A stretch of DNA of 31,657 nucleotides from contig JAUQQQ010000011.1 of assembly GCA_030549815.1 (NCBI GenBank), positions 1 to 31,657 on the forward strand, given 5' to 3'. The notes below the pieces were generated by a model. That model saw only the letters and a program-made list of their open reading frames with translations. It was not told where the DNA came from and did no database searches. Of this stretch, positions 25,438 through 31,657 are shown one piece after another (position 1 is the first letter of the stretch; every line of letters starts with the position of its first letter). Both the position numbers and the translations under genes were made by a program. Origin of the DNA: a bacterium (GTDB lineage: Bacteria; DRYD01).

Positions 25438-26649
25438 TTGTTAGAAATATTAAATGATATAGTTGTTGAGAATAATACGCGTTTGGTTTTGTTTGTTTTA
25501 GATGGTTTGGGAGATTTGCCTCATCCTGATTATGGCTACAAAACTCCTTTGGAGGTTGCTAAAAAAGAGAATATATTGAAGTTGTTAAGGAAGTCGGCTT
25601 TAGGGATGGCTTATCCCGTTGGTTTGGGTATAACTGTTGGAAGTGGTCCTGGACACACTGCACTCTTTGGATTCGATCCTATTAAATATCAAATAAAACG
25701 AGGAATATTGGAAGTTATTGGAATGGATATGGAGGTTCAGAAGAATTCAATCGCGATAAGAGGAAATTGGGCAACTGTTAAAAGAGAAGGTAACAAATTT
25801 ATTGTTCTTGATAGAAGAGCGGGAAGATTACCTACTGAGGAAAACAAAAAAAATCTTAGTAAAATTCAAAGTATATTGAAAGATATCGAAGATAAGTTTA
25901 ATGTTATTATTCAAATAAAAAGTGGGATGGAGCATAGGTTGGCATTAACAATAACTCCGAAAGATGAAAATGAAAAGCTCATTGTTGACGTTTTTACTAA
26001 TGACCCACAGAAAGAGGGTAAAGAAGTTATTAATTTTCCTCCATCTTCTGCAATAGGCTCTATTTTGGAGGAAATAAATAGTAGGGTTTTTGAGTTATTG
26101 AAAAATGAAAGAGCAAATTACATTTTATTTAGGGGAATAACTGATGTTCCTCATTTACCTAATTTCGAGCAAGTATACAAAGTTAAACCTTTGGCTTTAG
26201 CACAATATCCAATGTATTTAGGAATAGCAAAATTATTTGGATTCAATACTTTTAAGATTGACAACTATGAGAATATAACTGATTATTTTGCAAACTATGA
26301 TTTCATTTTTATTCATTACAAATATACCGATATGGCTGGAGAAGATGGAAATTTTGAGAGTAAGGTTGAGCACATAGAAAAAGCTGATAAAATAGTTGAA
26401 AAAATAATGAAATCTGATCCTGATGTCCTTGTTATTACGGGAGATCACAGTACTCCTTGTATCTATAAGTCACACGGATTTCAACCAACACCTTATATGA
26501 TTTATAGCAAGAGGGGTGACGTTTTCGGGATTAATAACGATTTTAATGAAAGAGAATGTTTTAAAGGAGAGTTGGGAATATTTCCTCTTGTTAATAATAT
26601 TCAGTTAATGTTGGCATATGGTAGGAGATTACAAAAATTTGGTGCTTGA
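25438..26649 (+). CDS. apgM: 2,3-bisphosphoglycerate-independent phosphoglycerate mutase, archaeal type
   Basis: A 403-residue enzyme of the alkaline phosphatase superfamily that interconverts 3- and 2-phosphoglycerate. Hallmarks are LVLFVLDGLGDLPHP at the N-terminus (metal-binding Asp), TVGSGPGHTALFGFDP with the active-site Ser, RGNWATV and DRRAGR, and, at the C-terminus, FIHYKYTDMAGEDGNF and VLVITGDHSTPC with the second metal cluster (Asp, His). The shape matches ApgM and not the larger GpmI. TTG 25438 is the likely start, 5 nt after AAGAGGTGG; an in-frame GTG at 25429 overlaps that site. A 6-bp stem (TTGATT/AATCAA, 26646-26661) overlaps the stop codon. Confidence 0.92.
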   Translation: MLEILNDIVVENNTRLVLFVLDGLGDLPHPDYGYKTPLEVAKKENILKLLRKSALGMAYPVGLGITVGSGPGHTALFGFDPIKYQIKRGILEVIGMDMEVQKNSIAIRGNWATVKREGNKFIVLDRRAGRLPTEENKKNLSKIQSILKDIEDKFNVIIQIKSGMEHRLALTITPKDENEKLIVDVFTNDPQKEGKEVINFPPSSAIGSILEEINSRVFELLKNERANYILFRGITDVPHLPNFEQVYKVKPLALAQYPMYLGIAKLFGFNTFKIDNYENITDYFANYDFIFIHYKYTDMAGEDGNFESKVEHIEKADKIVEKIMKSDPDVLVITGDHSTPCIYKSHGFQPTPYMIYSKRGDVFGINNDFNERECFKGELGIFPLVNNIQLMLAYGRRLQKFGA

Positions 26650-26683
26650 TTGACTAATCAAAGTATATTTAAAGCTTTAGATA

Positions 26684-28039
26684 ATGGAGAAGAAAATTTT
26701 TTTACTTGCCTTAGATAACAGGCCTTGTTCCTACAAATATTTTAACTACTTATCGAAAGCTTATGATTTAAAAAGTTCAGCTATTTTTAATTCAAAAGAT
26801 TTGTTTTCCAAAGGTGAAGGTATTTTTATTATTTCTGTTGATAATTTTTTTTTTGATGGTATAGTTAATTCCAGGAAGGTTGAGTACTTTTTAAATTTAG
26901 AAGAAAGATACAGACTGCTTCTTGAATTTTTACAAAATAAAAAACATAGTGATTTTTATCTTTATGTTTCTGTCCCCCGATTACTCTTAAATTTTGGTAA
27001 TATAGATTACATAATTGAAATAAATCGCAAACTAATGAATAAATTAAAAAATTCGGATGATATTTTAAAAGATTATGAGAATTATGGAAATTTTGATAGT
27101 AAAGAAGAAGAATATATTTTAACAGTAAGAAGAGAAAAATTAAAACTAATAAAAAAAATATTGGAAGGTATTAAAGATTTAAAAAATGTCAAAGAGTTTT
27201 TGGTGGTTATTGATGATTCACAAATAAAAGGGCTTAATTTTATAGAAATTTCTTATTTAGAAAGATTAGCAAAATCTATTTTTGAACACACAAAATTTTA
27301 CAAATTGGTAGGTCTTGATGAAATTCATCTTCTTATTTTTGCTAAAATTGTTAATAGGGAGAGGAAAAGAGTTATAAAGTTTTCTTCTAACAACGATATA
27401 ACTTACAAAAAATCGATATACGAAGGGATATCTTTAAAGACGTTGATAAAACAATATGAAAAATACTTGGATATTTCTCTATTTAGGAATGATTTTAGTA
27501 AATACTACTGGAATTTATTTGATGGCAAGTTTCAGAAGGAGAGTTTTATTCAGGTGAAGGATTTTGAGGATTTTCAGGATTTTTTGGAATATTTTTCTAA
27601 ATTATCTTATGGTGTTGATAGGGTTTTTTCTGATTTTGCTGATTTGTCATTTGCAAATGGAGCTTCTTTGGGTGTTTTGAAATATTTTTTGGAAAATTAT
27701 GAAAAACTTGTAGATTTGAATTCTTTTTGGGCTTGGAATACTTTAGCTAATACATTAGGTTCAAGTCTGGCTCAGTACATTATTTCTGTAAATTTGATTC
27801 CTAAAAACGATATGTTTATTAAGAAATTAGTTGTGGAGAATTTTTTGGAATCTTTGTATCAAACAATAATTCGTCCTTTTGCGAAAAAGGGGTTGTGGAA
27901 TGCTGAGGAAATAAAGCAGGCTTTTCTATTTTTATTTAAAAAATTTGATTTTAGTAATTTTTGTATTGACCGTATTTCTTTGCCTTGGAATAGGTATTTT
28001 GAGGTCGATATTATTATAAAAGAGGTTAAAGGGGTATAG
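26684..28039 (+). CDS. DUF4127 family protein
   Basis: A 451-residue protein of the DUF4127 family, whose biochemical role is not established. Family blocks visible are FLLALDNRPCSYKYFNYL at the N-terminus (the LDxRPxN motif), FIISVDNFFFDGIVNSRK (family SxDxLxYGGLxxSR), and near the end FANGASLGVLKYFL with FWAWNTLANTLGSSLAQYI (family NGG and GWNTAGNTLG). The conserved Gly-Gly positions are partly changed, so this is a divergent member. The frame includes a run of ten T at 26845-26854 that stays in phase (DNFFFDG). No signal peptide. The binding site before the ATG is weak. The rhodanese-like gene follows 17 nt after the stop and may share its transcript. Confidence 0.8.
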   Translation: MEKKIFLLALDNRPCSYKYFNYLSKAYDLKSSAIFNSKDLFSKGEGIFIISVDNFFFDGIVNSRKVEYFLNLEERYRLLLEFLQNKKHSDFYLYVSVPRLLLNFGNIDYIIEINRKLMNKLKNSDDILKDYENYGNFDSKEEEYILTVRREKLKLIKKILEGIKDLKNVKEFLVVIDDSQIKGLNFIEISYLERLAKSIFEHTKFYKLVGLDEIHLLIFAKIVNRERKRVIKFSSNNDITYKKSIYEGISLKTLIKQYEKYLDISLFRNDFSKYYWNLFDGKFQKESFIQVKDFEDFQDFLEYFSKLSYGVDRVFSDFADLSFANGASLGVLKYFLENYEKLVDLNSFWAWNTLANTLGSSLAQYIISVNLIPKNDMFIKKLVVENFLESLYQTIIRPFAKKGLWNAEEIKQAFLFLFKKFDFSNFCIDRISLPWNRYFEVDIIIKEVKGV

Positions 28040-28056
28040 CATAGAATATTTATCTT

Positions 28057-28902
28057 ATGAAATATTTGGTTTTTGTTTTATTAGCTTTTTTCGTCTTGTT
28101 TTTTTCTTTAATATCGAAAAGTAATTCTATTAATATTTTGTATGATCAGCCTAAATTTTCTTTCATCAACTCCAAAGATTTTTATGAAACTTATTATAAT
28201 GATAGGAATACTGTTATTGTTGATTTAAGGGATTATCATAAATATAGGAAAAATCATGTTGATAAAGCAATTAGTTTTGATGTTAATAATTTATTTGAAA
28301 CTTACTTAGGGGTTCCTCGGAAGATTAAAAGAGTTGAGGGTTTAATTTATACTTTTCAGGATGCAGGCATAGGAACTTTTAACAATGTTGTTGTTTATTC
28401 TGATAAAGTTGAGGATTCTATGGTATTTGCTTCTTTACTTTTTATTTTTAAACCAAGAGGTATTTTTATAATAAAGGATGGTTATGAAGGTTGGGTAAAA
28501 AATGGGTTGCCTGTTTCTAAGAAAATTAGTTATGTAGAAAGAGGATATTTTTCTCCAAAAATTTCCAAGACTTTATACGATAGTGTAGTATGGGATCTTA
28601 ATAAGGTTTTGGAAAAAATGAATAACTACTTATTTGTTGGTGTCTCTACAGAAAAAATAAGCTTAATCCCTAAGAGTATTTTAATCAAACCTAAGTTTGA
28701 TTTTGATAGGTATGTTGTGGGAAGTTACTATAATTCGTTGGATATCAGTAGGGAGAAAAATATTATTCTTTATGGTGTTGATAATTACGAAGTTTTACAA
28801 GCTTACTTTGTCTTGAAGATTTATTTGAATTATCCTAATGTGGTTGTATTTAATGGTGGTTTGAACGAATGGGTGCTAAATAATTTACCTGTTAATCAAT
28901 GA
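28057..28902 (+). CDS. Exported tandem rhodanese-like protein without cysteine
   Basis: A 281-residue protein with an N-terminal signal or anchor (LVFVLLAFFVLFFSLIS, 4-20) and two rhodanese domains. The first has VIVDLRDYHKYRKNHVDKAISFDV and NNVVVYSDKVEDSMVFASLLFIF; the second has KNIILYGVDNYEVLQAYFVLKIYL followed by VVFNGGLNEWV. Active sulfurtransferases carry the catalytic Cys in a YCxxGxxA-type loop of the second domain; here it is YGVDNYE, and the whole protein has no cysteine. Sulfur transfer by the usual persulfide route is therefore excluded, and a binding role outside the cytoplasm is more likely. Stretch LGVPRKIKRVEGLIYTFQDAG fits the linker of tandem rhodaneses. No strong ribosome binding site is seen at the ATG. 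Confidence 0.75.
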   Translation: MKYLVFVLLAFFVLFFSLISKSNSINILYDQPKFSFINSKDFYETYYNDRNTVIVDLRDYHKYRKNHVDKAISFDVNNLFETYLGVPRKIKRVEGLIYTFQDAGIGTFNNVVVYSDKVEDSMVFASLLFIFKPRGIFIIKDGYEGWVKNGLPVSKKISYVERGYFSPKISKTLYDSVVWDLNKVLEKMNNYLFVGVSTEKISLIPKSILIKPKFDFDRYVVGSYYNSLDISREKNIILYGVDNYEVLQAYFVLKIYLNYPNVVVFNGGLNEWVLNNLPVNQ

Positions 28903-29170
28903 TTTATAAAATTTAACAGAGATTAGTAAGAAATTTTCTGGTGGGAGATGAAGGGCTTACCTATATAATCGTAAGTAAGGATTTGAGGAAGATCATATCT
29001 ATTAGTTTCTGTATTTGTTTGCTTTACTAGTGGTAGATTGAGAAACTTTATAGGTGCTATTGTGGTAAAAAGTCCCAGAAACAAGAAATTTTGAAATATA
29101 AAGATTGTAGGTTATATAAAAAAAGAGGTTTGTTGGATGAAGAAGTTACCTATTGGAATAAGTAGTTTTG

Positions 29171-29186
29171 TGGGGTAGGGGTCCCC
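29171..29186 (+). repeat. G4/C4 palindromic element, copy 1
   Basis: TGGGGTAGGGGTCCCC lies between two copies of TTTTG (29166-29170, 29187-29191), like a 5-bp target duplication. Element plus one TTTTG is 21 nt. The insert brings a TAG stop into frame after residue 11 of the decayed gene. Confidence 0.7.
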
Positions 29187-29231
29187 TTTTGCAGAGATAA
29201 GGACAGGAGGATATTACTATGTAGAAAATTG

Positions 29232-29247
29232 GGGGACCCCTACCCCA
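29232..29247 (-). repeat. G4/C4 palindromic element, copy 2 (inverted)
   Basis: GGGGACCCCTACCCCA is the exact reverse complement of copy 1, 45 nt away. The family pattern VEKT is interrupted between VE and KT by 21 nt, read in frame as NWGTPTP, so the frame is kept. No clear target duplication remains. Confidence 0.7.
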
Positions 29248-29370
29248 AAGACATATTTTGTAAAAAAATTAGTATATGAAGAAGAATATTATTTTTTATC
29301 TCGTCCTTGACGTTTATTAGGTGTTCCGCAGGGAAAAGCTGGTTTGTTGATACCTTGCGATGTGCATTTG

Positions 29371-29387
29371 TGGGGTCAGGGGACCCC
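29371..29387 (+). repeat. G4/C4 palindromic element, copy 3 (diverged)
   Basis: TGGGGTCAGGGGACCCC folds as GGGGTC/GACCCC around a 4-nt loop. It lies just upstream of the LFKGLY block, after the segment where the P-loop has been lost. Confidence 0.6.
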
Positions 29388-29695
29388 TTAACAGGAAAAA
29401 AAATTATTTAAAGGATTGTATTTAGAAAACAATTGGAATTGGGAAGAGAAGTATCCGGTAGTAAGAGTATCATTTGACACAACATTTTCAAAAAGAGAAG
29501 AATTAGAAGAATTTATTGTATCAATTCAGGAAAAATATGCAAAAGAGTTCGAAGTAAAGTTAAATTCTAAGCATGTTGGCTTAAGGAACATTAATTTAAT
29601 AGAAGGGATATACCAGAAAACAGGAAGAAAAGTAGTGTTATTAATAGATGAATATGATAAACCTATATTGGACAATATAGAGAAAAGAGAGATAG

Positions 29696-29719
29696 CAGGG
29701 GTGGGGGCCCCTTCCCCTG
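29696..29719 (+). repeat. G4/C4 palindromic element, copy 4 (in-frame coding insert)
   Basis: The imperfect palindrome runs from CAGGGG to CCCCTG. It adds 21 nt, read GVGAPSP, between IEKREIA and EEIREVLKGFY, which would be continuous in family members. The frame is intact across it. Confidence 0.7.
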
Positions 29720-30078
29720 AGGAGATAAGGGAAGTATTGAAGGGTTTTTACCAAACGATAAAAGGTTTAGATCAGTATTTACGTTTTGTATTTATAACAG
29801 GAATAAGTAAATTTGCCAAGGTGTCGTTGTTTTCAGGATTAAATCAGTTAAATGATATAAGTTTGAATAGGGAATAAGGGGATATATGTGGATATACAGA
29901 GGAAGAATTGTTGAAAGTATTTGGAGGTTTGATAAAGGGAGATAAGGAGTTAGAGGAGATAAGAGAATGGTATGATGGATATTGGTGGTTAGGAAGTAAG
30001 ATATATAATCCTTTTGATGTGTTGTTATATTTACAAAACAGGGAAAGTGAAAGTTATTGGTTTGAAACAGGTAATCCA

Positions 30079-30100
30079 GGGGAGGGGGGCCCCTACCCCA
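30079..30100 (+). repeat. G4/C4 palindromic element, copy 5 (frameshifting insert)
   Basis: Arms GGGGAGGGGG and CCCCTACCCC around one G, plus a final A: 22 nt between the codons of YWFETGNP and EFLVKLIRENN. The extra base moves the downstream nuclease domain to the next frame. One G fewer in the run of six would restore it. Confidence 0.75.
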
Positions 30101-30876
30101 GAGTTTTTAGTAAAGCTAATAAGGGAAAATAATTACTATATACCATTGGTGGAGGAGATTGTGTTAAGAAAGGAGATGTTAGATTGGTTTGATGTGGAAG
30201 ACATAATGATAGAGGTTTTAATGTATCAGACGGGATATTTAACAATAAAAAAAGTAGAGCAAAAAGGAGATATAAAAGAGGTAGTGTTGAGTTATCCAAA
30301 TAAAGAGGTAAGAACAGCATTAAATTTGTATATAAGCAGAAAGATAGAAAAGGGATCATATAGGTGGATAAAAGAAATAAGAGAAGTATTTGAAAGAGGA
30401 GAAATAGAGAAAATAGAGGAATTGATGAACAAAGTGCTGTTGTCTATACCATATGTATGGTATAAGGATACAAGTAGATATGAGAGTTTTTATTGTGCAT
30501 TGTTTTATGTATTGTTAGTGTCAAGCGGATTAGAAGTAATAGCAGAAGATGTGACAAGTATAGGGAGAATAGATTTAACGGTGATAAATAGGGGGAAAGT
30601 GTATATAATAGAGTTAAAGGTAGATAAGGAAGGAGCAATAGAACAAATAAAAGAGAAGAGATATTATGAGAAGTATTTGGATAGAGAAGAAATATATTTG
30701 GTAGGAATAGTAATGGATAGTAAAGAAAGGAAAGTGAAAAAAATAGACATAGAAAGATATAAGTAGAGGTTTATGTATGCCAAATAGAATTTGAACCAGA
30801 AATTTTGAGATATATGCAGGAAAAAATAAAAAAAAAGTAGAAAATAAAAAAGTAAGAGAAAAAGGGGATGGTAAAA

Positions 30877-31657
30877 ATGAGAAAAAATATATTGATTTTA
30901 TTATTAGTAATAGTAGTAGTGATGATATTAATGATATTAGGTAGTGGTGGAAGTGTTAATGGTGAGAGTGGTGGTGGGAGTGTTGTAGGAAAAGTATCAA
31001 ACACATTTGGAAGTTCATTGGGAAGAGATATAGATGGAGATGGTGATAACGACAGTGGTGTTATTCTAAGCAACATTGCTGGTGATGGGAATGATTATGG
31101 TAATTCAATAGCAATAGATGGAAGTGGAAGAATTTATGTTACGGGAAGTAGTCGGAATGTTAATGGTAATGATGATGCATATGTAATAAGGTTAAATAAA
31201 GATGGGAGTATAGATAGTAGTTTTGGAAGTGGAGGTAAAGTTATTCTAAAAGACATTGCGGGTGTTGGTGATGATTATGGTAATTCAATAGCGATAGATG
31301 GAAGTGGAAAAATTTATGTTACTGGACAGAGTGGTAAGGTTTATAACTATAATGCATATGTAATAAGGTTAAATGTAGATGGGAGTATAGATAGTGGTTT
31401 TGGAATTAGAGGTAAAATTATTCTAAGCAACATTGTTGGTGGTGGGAATGATTATGGTAATTCAATAGCAATAGATGGAAGTGGAAGAATTTATGTTACG
31501 GGAAGTAGTCGGAATGTTAATGGTAATGATGATGCATATGTAATAAGGTTAAATAAAGATGGTAGTATGGATAGTGGTTTTGGAAGTAATTTGGGAAGAG
31601 ATATAAATGGAGATGGGAATACTAATGATACTGGTGTTATTCTAAACAACATTGCTA
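30877..31657 (+). CDS. Secreted delta-60 repeat protein (3' end beyond window)
   Basis: An open frame of 260 visible residues without a stop. A hydrophobic N-terminus (NILILLLVIVVVMILMILG) is a signal peptide or anchor, without a lipobox Cys. Then come Gly/Ser-rich sequence and repeats of about 60 residues reading VILSNIAG, DYGNSIAIDGSGRIYVTG, NDDAYVIRLNKDGSIDSSFG. This is the delta-60 pattern, thought to build beta-propeller-like surface proteins. The segment GRDIDGDGDNDSG and its later copy GRDINGDGNTNDTG resemble Ca-binding DxDxDG loops. The start is ATG 30877, 9 nt after AAGGGG; an in-frame ATG at 30868 touches that site. A surface or adhesion role is inferred. It follows the decayed AAA-ATPase gene by 110 nt. 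Confidence 0.8.
   Translation, partial: MRKNILILLLVIVVVMILMILGSGGSVNGESGGGSVVGKVSNTFGSSLGRDIDGDGDNDSGVILSNIAGDGNDYGNSIAIDGSGRIYVTGSSRNVNGNDDAYVIRLNKDGSIDSSFGSGGKVILKDIAGVGDDYGNSIAIDGSGKIYVTGQSGKVYNYNAYVIRLNVDGSIDSGFGIRGKIILSNIVGGGNDYGNSIAIDGSGRIYVTGSSRNVNGNDDAYVIRLNKDGSMDSGFGSNLGRDINGDGNTNDTGVILNNIA
31060..31657 (+). repeat. Tandem delta-60 units with a higher-order period
   Basis: Units start at 31060, 31240, 31417 and 31636 (steps of 180, 177 and 219 nt). Bases 31086-31205 of unit 1 and 31443-31562 of unit 3 are identical over 120 nt, while unit 2 differs more. A DxDGDG-bearing segment precedes units 1 and 4, giving a 576-nt super-repeat. Confidence 0.85.

Larger units (their letters stand above)
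29137..30766 (+). pseudogene. Decayed AAA-ATPase-like / PD-(D/E)XK nuclease gene carrying GC-rich palindromic inserts
   Basis: Conceptual translation from ATG 29137 (AAAGAGG 8 nt upstream) gives MKKLPIGISSF, AEIRTGGYYYVE, KTYFVKKLVYEEEYYFLSRP, LFKGLYLENNW, VVLLIDEYDKPILDNIEKREIA, FVFITGISKFAKVSLFSGLN, ICGYTEEELLKVFGGLI, EIREWYDGYWW, then a PD-(D/E)XK domain with GRIDLTV and VYIIELKVDKEGAIEQIKEKRY. This is the multi-copy AAA-ATPase_like/DUF1703 family, of unsettled function. Damage: TAG in insert 1 (29177-29179), TGA in place of Arg before the P-loop, a P-loop region (about 29312-29370) that no longer reads GKS, TAA at 29388-29390 and 29875-29877, and a +1 shift at insert 5. The frame is otherwise constant up to 30078. 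Codons favour A or G at the third base more than upstream genes, suggesting separate origin. Confidence 0.8.

Noticed and set aside
26845-26854. T10 run in the DUF4127 gene as a frameshift site
   Set aside because: The frame continues correctly across it with family motifs on both sides, so there is no sign of slippage in the sequence given.
28903-29136. An RNA gene or further coding sequence between the rhodanese-like gene and the decayed ATPase gene
   Set aside because: The 234 nt hold stops in all frames, no cloverleaf and only a 5-bp CTTAC/GTAAG stem; nothing supportable was found.
29137-29416. Stop codons in the AAA-ATPase gene as recoding (selenocysteine or alternative code)
   Set aside because: TAG, TGA and TAA are all involved, at positions of Arg, Tyr and inside inserts, and every other gene in the window uses the standard code with no internal TGA or TAG.
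29166-30100. The GC-rich repeats as a CRISPR array or a complete insertion sequence
   Set aside because: Spacing is irregular (roughly 45 to 360 nt), copies occur in both orientations and differ, no cas or transposase gene is near, and the intervening DNA is coding sequence of one gene.
29166-30100. G-quadruplex function of the GGGG runs
   Set aside because: Each copy has at most two G-runs per strand with matching C-runs, so hairpin or cruciform pairing is favoured over an intramolecular quadruplex.
30093-31076. Minus-strand open frames over the nuclease domain and delta-60 gene
   Set aside because: Low-complexity Leu/Pro/Thr/Ser translations produced by the purine-rich + strand; no start signals.

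Overview
The window is about 31.7 kb of low-GC bacterial chromosome (roughly 30% GC by eye). Every gene I can support lies on the + strand, usually with short gaps or ATGA-type overlaps and good purine-rich Shine-Dalgarno sites. Several genes start with TTG or GTG, and in those cases the ribosome binding site decides the start. The gene content (UvrC, NusA, ClpC, RNase PH, L35, FtsY, RRF, ATP-type PEP carboxykinase, archaeal-type ApgM, an AAA_32-type Lon protease, DUF4127) fits a deep-branching, possibly thermophilic bacterium. I cannot name the phylum from sequence alone. No rRNA, tRNA, CRISPR array, complete insertion sequence or replication origin was recognised.

Layout. 1-8446: end of uvrC, a secreted HtrA-like protein without its catalytic triad, an unusually short rimP, nusA, clpC, an unknown acidic-tailed protein, rph, glyA, and a small KH-like protein. 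8619-11952: a clostripain-fold protein without catalytic residues, a YhhQ-type queuosine-precursor transporter, and a DapF-like protein with one catalytic Cys replaced. 12022-14848: rpmI, cutA, an unknown exported protein, then a compact set made of a cyclic-nucleotide-binding-fold protein, a hemerythrin-like protein and a half-size TauE/SafE transporter. 14863-20788: ftsY, an M16 peptidase, frr, a small membrane protein, a MalK/UgpC-type ATPase and pckA. 20808-28902: a GspF/PilC protein, a family-2 glycosyltransferase split by a frameshift at a run of ten T, a Lon-type protease, apgM, a DUF4127 protein and a cysteine-free rhodanese-like protein. 28903-31657 is accessory: a decayed AAA-ATPase/PD-(D/E)XK gene riddled with tiny GC-rich palindromic inserts, then the start of a secreted delta-60 repeat protein that runs off the window.

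Two themes stand out. First, the decayed AAA-ATPase gene carries five copies of a roughly 16-22 bp element built from GGGG and CCCC blocks (arms GGGGTAGGGG and CCCCTACCCC). At least three insertions measure 21 nt and keep the reading frame; one measures 22 nt and breaks it. They look like a miniature palindromic repeat able to insert in coding DNA, and are the best candidate here for something undescribed. Second, several proteins keep an enzyme fold but lack key residues: the HtrA-like, clostripain-like and rhodanese-like proteins, one Cys of the DapF-like protein, and the GxxG loops of NusA KH1 and the small KH-like protein. RimP also lacks its C-terminal domain. Ordinary housekeeping enzymes around them (ClpC, RNase PH, GlyA, PckA, Lon, M16 peptidase) keep their motifs.
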